From NCBI RefSeq assembly GCF_009380165.1, contig NZ_WHUF01000007.1, positions 124,001-188,000 of the forward strand: a DNA stretch of 64,000 nucleotides, in the 5' to 3' direction. Position 1 is the first letter of the stretch. Every line of letters begins with the position of its first letter. This stretch comes from Rugamonas rivuli. Its GTDB lineage: Bacteria; Pseudomonadota; Gammaproteobacteria; Burkholderiales; Burkholderiaceae_D. Below, in pieces: positions 15,933 through 24,145 of the stretch. Made by a program: the position numbers and the translations under genes. The notes beneath the pieces were generated by a model, which saw nothing but the letters and a program-made list of their open reading frames with translations, was not told the origin of the DNA and ran no database searches.

Positions 15933-17054
15933 TCAAGCGCCGATCAGTTTCAGGTCGAATGCGCGTTCGACCAGCCACACCACCGCCACCAGCGCAATCG
16001 CCACCGAGCCGCCCGTCAACAGCCTGCGGTAGAACCACGTGCCGCGCAACGCGAACGCCAGCGGCAGGAAGGCGGCGACAATGCACAACTGCCCGATCTC
16101 CACGCCCAGGTTGAAGCCGAATAGACTCGTCAGCAAAGCCCCCTGCGGCAAGCCCAGGTCGATCAACACGCTGGCGAAGCCGAAGCCGTGGATCAGCCCA
16201 AACACAAACGCCGCCAACGGCCGCCGACCCCGGAACAGCGGGTAGACATTGTTCAACGCCGCCAGCACCACCGAGGCCGCAATCGCCGACTCCACCCAGC
16301 GCGACGGCAGCGCAATCAAGGACAGGCTCGCCAGCGTTAACGTCAGCGAATGCGCCAGCGTGAACGCCGTCACCACTTTCAGCACATCGATGAAGGACTC
16401 GCGCAGGCTGGCCGACGGCGTGCCGCGCGCGCCCAGCATCACCGCCGGCAGTAGCAGCGATAGCAGGAACAGGATATGGTCGTAGCCGATCCAGATGTGC
16501 CATACGCCGTCCTTCACGTACGCGCCGAACTGCTGCAATCGGTCCGGCGACGATAGCGACAAACTCTGACGCGCATGCGCAGGATCGAAAATCGCTGTCG
16601 ACGTCACCCCGTCATGCACCAGTCGCAGCAAGCCTTTGTGCTGCGGATCGAGATCGGCGAACAGCCGGTAGTTGACGGTCAGCGAAGCCAGCGGGCTTGG
16701 GCACGTGACGTGGAAACGCAGCACGCTGTAGGCGCCGTCGGTGTGGTCGTCGATCAGTTGTTCGTCGGTGTCGATCAGGCAGGCGCCCTTGTCGGTGGCG
16801 ATGCTCAGGCGTTCCAGCGCGTAGGCGGCAATCGCTGCATGCCGGGCGCGGATCTCGTCCCAGGTCAGCTTGCCGTCGCCGTCCTGATCGAGGCCGATGG
16901 CGAAATCCAGGTCGCGCAGCGCGATGTCCCACTGGCCGGCGATGCGCTCGCCCTGCACCTCCAGCGACAGGTAACTGTCACTCGGCTTGTGCGCCTGGGC
17001 CGGCAGCACCGCGCCACATAACAGCGCGAAGAATAAGAGCAGGCGTCCCATCAT
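15933..17054 (-). CDS. HupE/UreJ-family membrane protein with N-terminal EF-hand ectodomain
   Basis: A 373-aa protein with a signal peptide (about 1-21). A periplasmic domain of about 160 residues holds a canonical EF-hand loop at 56-67 (DQDGDGKLTWDE). About seven C-terminal membrane helices form the HupE/UreJ_2 domain (about 185-368; GYDHILFLL, FTLAHSLTL, GLIHGFGFA). HupE proteins are linked to nickel/cobalt transport; this subgroup is less clear. It is the last gene of a reverse-strand cluster and overlaps the TPR gene by 4 bp (ATGA), so translation is probably coupled. Confidence 0.82.
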   Translation of the reverse strand: MMGRLLLFFALLCGAVLPAQAHKPSDSYLSLEVQGERIAGQWDIALRDLDFAIGLDQDGDGKLTWDEIRARHAAIAAYALERLSIATDKGACLIDTDEQLIDDHTDGAYSVLRFHVTCPSPLASLTVNYRLFADLDPQHKGLLRLVHDGVTSTAIFDPAHARQSLSLSSPDRLQQFGAYVKDGVWHIWIGYDHILFLLSLLLPAVMLGARGTPSASLRESFIDVLKVVTAFTLAHSLTLTLASLSLIALPSRWVESAIAASVVLAALNNVYPLFRGRRPLAAFVFGLIHGFGFASVLIDLGLPQGALLTSLFGFNLGVEIGQLCIVAAFLPLAFALRGTWFYRRLLTGGSVAIALVAVVWLVERAFDLKLIGA

Positions 17055-18226
17055 GTCCCCGTTTGCAGTTGACGGACCAGGCGCGTTGCGGCCACGTCCT
17101 CGGTGTGATGCAGCGCGATCCAGTCCAGCACCGGCTTGGCGGCGCCCGCATCGCGTGCCTGCGCTGCCGATTCCAGATAGATGCGGATGTCAGCCGGTTC
17201 TTTTTGCACCGCCCAGTTCTTGCGGGCCAGCGCCAGTGCGCCGGCCGGATCGTGGCGCAGCATCAGCTCAAAGCGCGCCTGTTCGCGCTGGTGCACGGTG
17301 TCGCCGCGCTGGGCGGCGGCGTCGAAGCGGGCCGCCAGTTCCTTCACGTCTTCCGCCAGCGCCTTGCGGGCGTTGCCCTGCTGCTGCAAGGCCAATGCAC
17401 GGCGCAGCAGCAGCGCGTCGATGCGCGTCTGGTCTTTCAACAGCGCGACGACTTCGCCGGCGCGCCGCTGCTCCAGCAGGAAATCGGCGTAGGCGCCCAG
17501 CAGATAACTGTCGCGCGGGTTCAGGGCCTGGCCGCGTTTGTAGCGTGCCTCGGCGATGTCCGCCGCGCCGCGCCGTTGAGCCATTTCCGCCAGCAGCGTC
17601 AAGGCCCATACCTGCAGCCCGGCTGGCGCGTTGCTGCTGCGTTCCAGCGTCAGGTCCAGCAGCTGTTCGCTTTTCAGCGAGCGTCCCGTCATCGTGCCCA
17701 CGTTGGCGATGCAGGTGATGGTGATCAGTTCTATCGACATCGTGGACAGATGCGCGCAGCTGGCGGTGGCGCCAGCGTAGTCGCCCTGCACGGTTTGTAC
17801 GGTGGCTTGCGTCAGCCAGGCCTGCGCGTTGGCCGGATCGGCCGCCAGTACGGCCTTCAGGTCTGCCATCGCCGGTTCGAACTGGTGGGTACTTTGCAGC
17901 AGCGTAGCGCGCAGCAGGCGCACCGGCGCCGGTGGCGATGTCAGCCACCACCACGGCGTCAGCGCCGCTTGCGCATAACCGAGGTAGCGTGGATCGGTTT
18001 CGCTGCGGGCCAGCGTGATGTAGCGCGTGGCCAGGGTGGTGGCCAGCGTCAGGTCGTTGGGACGGGCGTTCAACTCGCTGCGCATGCGGCGCAGTTCCTG
18101 CTGCACGGGATCGCCGCGACGCGGCAGAGTCTCGATCACTTGCGCGCCGCTGGCGGGAATATAGGGCGCCGCCTGGATCGCGGTGGCGGCAGCCAGCAGC
18201 AGCAAGGCGTAAATCGGCTTCTTCAT
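17051..18226 (-). CDS. exported tetratricopeptide-repeat protein
   Basis: A 391-aa protein with a signal peptide (about 1-19, ...IQA) and helical repeats over most of its length. The repeats show TPR-like spacing (about 75-300; AMADLKAVLAADPANAQAWL, AEARYKRGQALNPRDSYLLG). The start is the ATG at 18224-18226 with GAGGT 5 bases upstream. It is the third gene after DUF4331 and the small lipoprotein, and overlaps the HupE-like gene. It probably acts as a periplasmic scaffold in this cluster (inference). Confidence 0.78.
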   Translation of the reverse strand: MKKPIYALLLLAAATAIQAAPYIPASGAQVIETLPRRGDPVQQELRRMRSELNARPNDLTLATTLATRYITLARSETDPRYLGYAQAALTPWWWLTSPPAPVRLLRATLLQSTHQFEPAMADLKAVLAADPANAQAWLTQATVQTVQGDYAGATASCAHLSTMSIELITITCIANVGTMTGRSLKSEQLLDLTLERSSNAPAGLQVWALTLLAEMAQRRGAADIAEARYKRGQALNPRDSYLLGAYADFLLEQRRAGEVVALLKDQTRIDALLLRRALALQQQGNARKALAEDVKELAARFDAAAQRGDTVHQREQARFELMLRHDPAGALALARKNWAVQKEPADIRIYLESAAQARDAGAAKPVLDWIALHHTEDVAATRLVRQLQTGT

Positions 18227-18285
18227 ATCGACCTCAAACGGAAAAACGGGCGGATGCACTCGCATCCGCCCTTGTGCTGCAAGGC

Positions 18286-18528
18286 TTACTTGTACGCGAC
18301 CGGTTCCGTATCTTCCGGCGCGGTGGCGGCGACGGTGTCCGTCGCCATGGGTTCGGCGGAGCTTTCGCTGCCGTCGCCGATGAACGCCAGCACGGCTGAA
18401 TAGAACGCATCGAGCGTCACCACCGGTGGAGGTGGCGGCGGCGGTGTCGCCGGCGTGTGGTCTTCATAACTGGTGCTGCCCCCGCATGCGCTGAGCACCA
18501 GCAGCGCTATCAGGCCGAGGTACTTCAT
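18286..18528 (-). CDS. small proline-rich lipoprotein
   Basis: An 80-aa protein with a type II signal peptide: MKYLGLIALLVLSAC followed by GG, so Cys15 would be lipidated. A seven-proline stretch and an acidic tail follow. The ATG overlaps the stop of the DUF4331 gene as ATGA, indicating translational coupling. No family is recognised. It is small but well supported by the lipobox and the overlap. Confidence 0.72.
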   Translation of the reverse strand: MKYLGLIALLVLSACGGSTSYEDHTPATPPPPPPPVVTLDAFYSAVLAFIGDGSESSAEPMATDTVAATAPEDTEPVAYK

Positions 18529-20051
18529 GGCTTGCTCCGGCCGGACGTGATGCCCGAGGTTTGCGGCGAACCGGCGATCGGCGTCTTCAGGTACGGGAAG
18601 GCGGCGGTGAAGTAGCTGTCGTCCAGATAGGCGCCGTCGGTGAAGTGCAGGCCGCCGGCCGGTGCGTCGGCTGGAGCGCAGCCCAGGTTCAGCGTGCACA
18701 GTTTGCCCATCACCACGCGCAGTGCGATGTCGACCACGTCGTCGCCGGGACGGCGGCCATTCGGGAAGCCGGCATTGTCGCCGCCGATCACGCCCAGGCG
18801 GTTCTGCGCGCCCATCGCGACGGCTGGCGTCGAGGTGTTCAGGCGCAGCATCTCGGAAGCGACCACGGTGGCCGGCTGGTTCAGGCCCTTGACGCCGGTG
18901 AGGAAGGCCGCCACCAGGTCGTTGCGCGGGAAGTTGGTGGGCGCCTTGGCGCCGGCGCTGCCGTACAGGATTTCAATCAGCGCAGGCAGCGTTGGATTGG
19001 TGACGTAAGTCGCGAACTGCGCGTCGCCGGAAGGCTTGCTGCTGTTGAAGGTGTCCTTGTCCTTCAGGCCGATGACGACCTCGTTCACCAGTGGCATGCC
19101 GAGGCGCGATACCTGTGTCCATGCGCCGCCCTCTTTCGATGCGGTGCTGGTGTTTGGCGTCGGGTTCAGAAGGCGGGCCTGGCGCACGCTGGCGGTGGTC
19201 CAGCCGCCGATGACGGGATCGCTGCTGCCGGCGGCGGTCAGGCAGGAGGCGGCGACTTCGATTTCAATCGACGTCACGTTCTTGTCGGCCAGGTCGTCCT
19301 TGGCGGCCTTCTCGGCGTTGGCGCTGAACTCCGTCGCCGGCGCCTTGATGTTGACCAGGTCGAAGGTCTCGCCGAGGTTGACCACGAACGGATCCTTGCG
19401 CTGGCCGACGAACATCCGCGCAGGCGTGCTGCAACCGGGGATGTTGACGTTGTAGACGTGCGCCGCGGCATAGGCCGCATAGTTAGGAATCGACTTGTTG
19501 CCGATGTTATCGAGCGGTTTGTCGAAGGTGCTGGTGCCGTCGGCCGCGTTGGTGACGGCGGCCTTGGTGCCGGTGCGGCGGTCGCCGCGCACCACGTTGA
19601 CGGTGTAGGTCTCGCGCACATTGGCGCCGGCCGCGTTCGGGCCTGCGATGGCACCGCCGTTGATCACCAGCGGTATCGATACCTGCTTGCCGCCGACGGT
19701 CAGCTTGCTGTCCTTGTTGGTGTTAGTGAAGCGGAACTGGAAGGTCAGGTCTTCCTTGGCGTCGCCGTTGTTATCGATGTGGATCTCGTACAGCGCGTTC
19801 GGGTCCATGGCGAAGTAGTTCGGACCGCCGTAGGCATCCTGCAGCGGGATGTAGTTGGCGATCAGCGTGACGAAGTTGGCGCGGCCGCTTTCGTAGCTGC
19901 GGAACATGTAGAAGTCGGTGCCGTCGACTTTGGGACTCTGCGTGACGAACGGTGCTTCGCGGTGGCTGGACGCCATGGCCGCCGGTGCGAATGCGCTGGC
20001 GATGGCGCCGATGACGGCCGCGCGCATTGCGTGTTTGACGATGGTTTGCAT
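18525..20051 (-). CDS. exported DUF4331 protein
   Basis: A 508-aa protein with a signal peptide ending AMA, then SSHREAP, the conserved mature N-terminus of DUF4331. DGTDFYMFRS and HIDNNGDAKEDLTFQFRF follow, and it ends with the GRRPGDDVVDIALRVVMG region. The family is periplasmic or extracellular with unknown function. A GGGGAGA site precedes the ATG. It is the first gene of DUF4331-lipoprotein-TPR-HupE and has an ECF-type promoter-like element upstream shared with the TonB-receptor gene. Confidence 0.88.
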   Translation of the reverse strand: MQTIVKHAMRAAVIGAIASAFAPAAMASSHREAPFVTQSPKVDGTDFYMFRSYESGRANFVTLIANYIPLQDAYGGPNYFAMDPNALYEIHIDNNGDAKEDLTFQFRFTNTNKDSKLTVGGKQVSIPLVINGGAIAGPNAAGANVRETYTVNVVRGDRRTGTKAAVTNAADGTSTFDKPLDNIGNKSIPNYAAYAAAHVYNVNIPGCSTPARMFVGQRKDPFVVNLGETFDLVNIKAPATEFSANAEKAAKDDLADKNVTSIEIEVAASCLTAAGSSDPVIGGWTTASVRQARLLNPTPNTSTASKEGGAWTQVSRLGMPLVNEVVIGLKDKDTFNSSKPSGDAQFATYVTNPTLPALIEILYGSAGAKAPTNFPRNDLVAAFLTGVKGLNQPATVVASEMLRLNTSTPAVAMGAQNRLGVIGGDNAGFPNGRRPGDDVVDIALRVVMGKLCTLNLGCAPADAPAGGLHFTDGAYLDDSYFTAAFPYLKTPIAGSPQTSGITSGRSKP

Positions 20052-20097
20052 CTTGTGTTCTCCCCTCTAGGTTGATCTGGCAGGTACTGCACGGTGA

Positions 20098-20126
20098 TAT
20101 ACGCTGCGCGATTCAAATCGGATTCA
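20098..20126 (-). promoter_or_regulatory. candidate ECF-sigma promoter for the DUF4331 operon
   Basis: On the reverse strand TGAATCC (20120-20126) is followed after exactly 16 bases by CGTATA (20098-20103). The same motif and spacing occur before the TonB-receptor gene (CGTACA). CGTA-type -10 elements are common for ECF sigmas, and an ECF sigma gene lies in the cluster. A start would give a leader of about 40 bases. Confidence 0.6.
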
Positions 20127-20159
20127 GGTTCGCCAATATTTATGTTTTAAAAATTCGTT

Positions 20160-22181
20160 TTAAAAATTCCGGTTCAGCGTCAGCCGCAGCGTGCGCGGTT
20201 CGACGGGATGGAAGTGCACGCCGTTGACGCCCTGCGCCGGCTCACCCGGCAGGCGCGAGGCGTAGTAGTAGTCGATATCGCTGGCGCGGCGGTTGAACAG
20301 GTTGAAGCCGTCCAGCGTCAGCCTGGTCTTGCGGTCCAGCTGCCAGGCGATGCGACCATAGGCCAGCGTGGTCGCGGCAGAACGCACGCTGTTGTCCTCG
20401 ATGAGTGGACGAGGGCCGAAGTAGCGCAGCTCGAAGCCGCCGCACCAGCGGCCGATATCCTTGACCGTCACGCCGAACGAGGCCACCTTGTCCAGCGCCT
20501 CCGGCACGTGGTTGCCGGCCGGGTCGTCGCGGCGATAGCGCGCGTGCGATGCCGACAGGTCCAGATCGAACAGCAGCCACGGCGCGGCGATATAGTGATT
20601 GCTCCATTCGACGCCACGGCGGCGGCTGGGGCGGCTCGCCTCGGTGTCGCCGCTGTCGCCGGCGAACACCAGTTCGGAATCGATATCCAGCGTCCATAGC
20701 GACAGTGAGCTTTGCAGGCCGGGCAGCCATGCGCCGCGCACGCCCAGTTCCGCGCCGCGCGTGCCCACCAGCGGCGTGGCCGGATCGGCGGCCTTGAGCA
20801 CGCCGCGTGCGTCGTTGCTGTGGAAGCCGGCGCCGTAGTTGACGAAGTACTCGGTGCTGCGCCACGGCCCGAAGATCAGCGACAGCTTGGGCGAGGTCTT
20901 GTGCGCCTGCGTGCTCGCGCCGTTGACGTTGAAGCGATAGGCGTCATGGCGCAAGCCGGCGATGCTGCGGAAGGATGGTGACCAGTAGCTGGTGTTCTCC
21001 CAATACAGGCCGGCGCTGGCTTCGTTGACGCGGTCTTCGCTGACGGTGGCGATGCGCTGGCGCGCGACCGTGTGGTACAGGCCGAGCGGCGCGATGTGGT
21101 CGTAGCGCGTCTGCACGCCGAACTTGTTGCGCATGTCGATGCCGGCAAACTGGCTGACCCACGTCTGGCTCGCATTGAAGCCGACCATCGTGCGGCGCTC
21201 GCTTTGCTGGAACTGGTCGCCGTTGACCGGGTCGTTGAGCAGGTAGGTGAAGTCGCTGTACAGGTCCAGGCTGGAGCGCACCAGATAGGCCGACGCTTCG
21301 GCGAGGCTGCCCTCGCCGCGGCTGTGCATGGCCCACGCCAGGCTGGTGCGCGAGGTGTCGCCGCCGTCGCTGGGATTGGCGCTGCCGTAGCGGTCGAAGC
21401 GGCCGTCGTCCACCGCGCGCTGTGGCAGCTGGTCGGTGGCGTTCCAGCGGTTGCGGTAGGCCATGGCGGTGACGCTGTAGCCGTCCTGCGCGTCGCCCCG
21501 CGTGTAGCGCAGCGTGGCGCTGGCTTTGCGCACCTGCTCCGGCGTCTGCCACGGGCCGTTGTTGCGGCTCAGCTCCAGGCCGTACAGCAGCGTACCGCCG
21601 GCCGCCGCGAACGAGTCGGCCAGCACGCCGCGCTGGTAGCCGTAGCTGCCCAAGGTCAGGTTGGCGCTGCCTTGCGCCAGGCGGTCGGCCAGCCGGATGT
21701 GCGCCGCGCCGGCCGAAGAGAAATCGCCTTCGTCGGCGTAGTAGCTGCCCTTCTTGTAGTCGATGCGCTGCACCAGTTCCGGGATCAGGAAGTTCAGGTC
21801 CGAGTAGCCCTGGCCGTGGGCGTTGCTGCGCAGGTTGACCGGCATGGCGTCGACATAGGTGGCGAAGTCGGTGCCGTGGTCGAGGTTGAAGCCGCGCAGG
21901 AAGTACTGGTTGGCCTTGCCGTCGCCGCTGTGCTGGGTGACGATCATGCCGGGCACGAACTCCAGCAGCTCGCCGGTGCGCAGCGCCGGACGGCTGGCGA
22001 TCAGCGCCGACGTCACCGTGCCCTGGCTGGCGGCGTCCGAGGTGCCGAGCGCGTTGTCGTAATGTGCCAACACGACCACGCGGTTGGACGGCGCATCGTT
22101 GGCGCCTGGTTCGGCCTCGGCCGCACCGGCGCAGCCCGCGATGGCGGCGGCGATCAGCCCGGCGATGCTGCGTTCGATCAT
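20160..22181 (-). CDS. TonB-dependent outer-membrane receptor
   Basis: A 673-aa receptor with a signal peptide, a plug domain at about 50-165 (LLEFVPGMIVTQHSGDGKAN, FLRGFNLDHGTDFATYVDAM) and a 22-strand-type barrel ending in the expected terminal Phe (LTLNRNF). No TonB-interacting sigma-signalling N-terminal extension is seen. It diverges from the ECF sigma gene and precedes the DUF4331 operon on the same strand. The cargo is unknown; linkage to a HupE-like gene makes a metal complex one possibility. Confidence 0.92.
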   Translation of the reverse strand: MIERSIAGLIAAAIAGCAGAAEAEPGANDAPSNRVVVLAHYDNALGTSDAASQGTVTSALIASRPALRTGELLEFVPGMIVTQHSGDGKANQYFLRGFNLDHGTDFATYVDAMPVNLRSNAHGQGYSDLNFLIPELVQRIDYKKGSYYADEGDFSSAGAAHIRLADRLAQGSANLTLGSYGYQRGVLADSFAAAGGTLLYGLELSRNNGPWQTPEQVRKASATLRYTRGDAQDGYSVTAMAYRNRWNATDQLPQRAVDDGRFDRYGSANPSDGGDTSRTSLAWAMHSRGEGSLAEASAYLVRSSLDLYSDFTYLLNDPVNGDQFQQSERRTMVGFNASQTWVSQFAGIDMRNKFGVQTRYDHIAPLGLYHTVARQRIATVSEDRVNEASAGLYWENTSYWSPSFRSIAGLRHDAYRFNVNGASTQAHKTSPKLSLIFGPWRSTEYFVNYGAGFHSNDARGVLKAADPATPLVGTRGAELGVRGAWLPGLQSSLSLWTLDIDSELVFAGDSGDTEASRPSRRRGVEWSNHYIAAPWLLFDLDLSASHARYRRDDPAGNHVPEALDKVASFGVTVKDIGRWCGGFELRYFGPRPLIEDNSVRSAATTLAYGRIAWQLDRKTRLTLDGFNLFNRRASDIDYYYASRLPGEPAQGVNGVHFHPVEPRTLRLTLNRNF

Positions 22182-22215
22182 GGTATTGCCCTCGCAGTGC
22201 GTTATCGATGGGGCA

Positions 22216-22244
22216 TGTACGCGAGGATGGGGCGATCGGATTCA
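22216..22244 (-). promoter_or_regulatory. candidate ECF-sigma promoter for the TonB-receptor gene
   Basis: On the reverse strand TGAATCC (22238-22244) - 16 bases - CGTACA (22216-22221), matching the element upstream of the DUF4331 gene in sequence, spacing and orientation. It lies about 35 bases before the receptor ATG, inside the divergent region shared with the sigma gene. Confidence 0.6.
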
Positions 22245-22327
22245 AAATATATTTGTGTTCGCGCGTACGCGGGATATGGTATTTTTCTCACGCTTGCCCA
22301 TTTCCTCCACTTCCCCCAAGGCCCGCA

Positions 22328-22915
22328 GTGTCCGACGCGAATATTCTCGATCCCCAGCAGTTGCGCACCTGGCTGCACGGCGCGGCCAAGCGCGATGCTG
22401 TCGCATTTCGTTCACTCTACGATGCAACCTCAGCGAAACTGTTTGGCTTCGCGCTGCGTATATTGATCAAGCGCGAACTTGCCGAAGAGGTGCTGCAAGA
22501 GAGTTTCGTCGCGATCTGGAATAACGCCGGCAGCTATCAGAGTCATTTGGCCGCACCGATGACCTGGATGACCACCATCGTCCGCAACAAGGCCTTCGAC
22601 CTGCTGCGCCGTAGCGACGCCACCACCGAAATCGACGGGGAACAGTTTGACAGCGAGGTTATCAATGCACTGCACGATCCCGGAGCCACGCCCATCGAGG
22701 CACTCGAAATGAGCCGCGATGCCAAGGCGCTGGCCTATTGCATGTCCGCGCTGGAAGGGCTGCACCGGCAGGTGCTCGGCCTGGCCTTTTTCCATGACCT
22801 GTCGCACAGCGAAGTGGCGCAGCAGATGGCGCTGCCGATCGGCACCGTCAAGACCTGGATACGTCGGAGCCTGGAAAAACTGAAGACGTGCCTGGCCAAG
22901 GGAGAACGCGCGTGA
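22328..22915 (+). CDS. ECF-type RNA polymerase sigma factor
   Basis: A 195-aa sigma factor with region 2 at about 25-95 (FRSLYDATSAKLFGFALRIL, AEEVLQESFVAIWN, AAPMTWMTTIVRNKAFDLLR) and region 4 at about 135-190 (HRQVLGLAFFHDLSHSEVAQ, LPIGTVKTWIRRSLEKL). The start is a GTG at 22328 with AAGG 7 bases before it; no ATG in frame gives a family-like N-terminus. The anti-sigma gene overlaps its stop (GTGA). Of the SigK/RskA-paired type. Likely targets are the divergent receptor and the DUF4331 operon. Confidence 0.93.
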   Translation: MSDANILDPQQLRTWLHGAAKRDAVAFRSLYDATSAKLFGFALRILIKRELAEEVLQESFVAIWNNAGSYQSHLAAPMTWMTTIVRNKAFDLLRRSDATTEIDGEQFDSEVINALHDPGATPIEALEMSRDAKALAYCMSALEGLHRQVLGLAFFHDLSHSEVAQQMALPIGTVKTWIRRSLEKLKTCLAKGERA

Positions 22916-23616
22916 ACCTCCGCGACAACGCCCCGCTGCGCGAAAAGCTGGCAGCCGAATACGTGCTGGGCACGTTGAAGGGCGGCGCGCGCCGCCGCTT
23001 CGAAGGCTATCTGCACAACGACGCGGCGCTGCGCCGCATCGTCGTCGAATGGCAGGACCGGTTGACGCCGCTGGCCGAGTTCTCGACCGCGCAGGCGCCG
23101 CGCAAGCAGGTGTGGCGCGGCATCGAGCGCCGCCTGAACCTGCCGAGCGCCTATGCGGCCTGGCAGTTCTGGCGCAACGAGTCGGTGACGTTCTGGCGTT
23201 CGCTGGGCGTGGCGTCGAGCGCCGTCGCGGCCTTGCTGGTGGTCGTTGTGGCCACGCGCACGCTGGAGGCGCCACAGCTCGACTACATCGCCACGCTGGC
23301 CGACGACAAGGCTCAGACCGCGCTGGTGCTGACCGGCGACAGCCGCCATCAGGCGATGACGGTGCGCGTGGTTGGTGCGGCGGCGGTGCCGGGCGATAAA
23401 TCGCTGGAGCTGTGGGCGGTGCCGAAGTCGGGCAACCCGCGTTCGCTGGGCCTGGTGGGCGATCATGGGGAGGTCAGGCTGGCGATGACCAGCAAGGCCA
23501 TCGGCGACGACGTGGCGCTGCTGGCGGTCACGCTGGAACCGAAGGGCGGCTCGCCGGATCCGAAAGGGCCGACCGGGCCGATACTGTACAAAGGCAGCTG
23601 GGTCCGTGTGATGTAG
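22912..23616 (+). CDS. anti-sigma factor, RskA-like
   Basis: A 234-aa single-pass membrane protein. The N-terminal cytoplasmic anti-sigma domain (about 1-90) contains EYVLGTLKGGARRRFEGYL. One membrane helix lies at about 97-117 (LGVASSAVAALLVVVVATRT), and the periplasmic RskA C-terminal domain follows (LELWAVPKSGNPRSLG). The GTG start overlaps the sigma stop and has GGAG 7 bases upstream. It holds the sigma factor inactive until an envelope signal arrives; the signal is unknown. Confidence 0.88.
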   Translation: MNLRDNAPLREKLAAEYVLGTLKGGARRRFEGYLHNDAALRRIVVEWQDRLTPLAEFSTAQAPRKQVWRGIERRLNLPSAYAAWQFWRNESVTFWRSLGVASSAVAALLVVVVATRTLEAPQLDYIATLADDKAQTALVLTGDSRHQAMTVRVVGAAAVPGDKSLELWAVPKSGNPRSLGLVGDHGEVRLAMTSKAIGDDVALLAVTLEPKGGSPDPKGPTGPILYKGSWVRVM

Positions 23617-23676
23617 GGTGAAAGTTGCTATCATCGCTGGCGTCGGGCGCAAGCCCCCTTCTCGCGAAAGACTGTC

Positions 23677-24099
23677 ATGGACGCCAGCAAATTCAACCCC
23701 GAATATTTTAACGAGTTCGGCAAAGGCACCTTGCCCGATCACCTGGGCATCGTCATCACCGGCGTGGCCGAAGGCGAGATCGTGGCCGAGTTCGCGGTCA
23801 CGCCGCGCCACCTGGCGCCGAACGGCTTCCTGCACGCCGGCAGCGTGGTCACACTGGCCGATACCGCCTGCGGCTACGCCTGTTTCTCGCACCTGCCGGA
23901 AGGCGCGAACAGTTTTACCACGATCGAGTTGAAGTCCAACCACCTGGGCACGGCGCGCGATGGCGTGGTGGTGGCGACCGCGAAGGTGGTGCACCTGGGC
24001 CGCACCACGCAGGTGTGGGACGCCATTGTCACCAACAAGGCGACTGGTAAAACGATAGCGTTGTTCCGCTGCACACAGATGGTTTTGTATCCGAAATAA
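23677..24099 (+). CDS. PaaI-family hotdog thioesterase
   Basis: A 140-aa single hotdog-fold protein. NGFLHAGSVVTLADTACGYA (about 49-68) is the PaaI/DUF4442-type active-site helix, with HAG placing the catalytic region. SFTTIELKSNHLGTARDG and LGRTTQVWDAIV form the sheet. It hydrolyses acyl-CoA thioesters; the substrate is unknown. Stand-alone between the anti-sigma and globin genes. Confidence 0.88.
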   Translation: MDASKFNPEYFNEFGKGTLPDHLGIVITGVAEGEIVAEFAVTPRHLAPNGFLHAGSVVTLADTACGYACFSHLPEGANSFTTIELKSNHLGTARDGVVVATAKVVHLGRTTQVWDAIVTNKATGKTIALFRCTQMVLYPK

Positions 24100-24145
24100 C
24101 TGCTAAATTGTAGCCGGGCATGGACCCCATTCATAAGGATACGAC

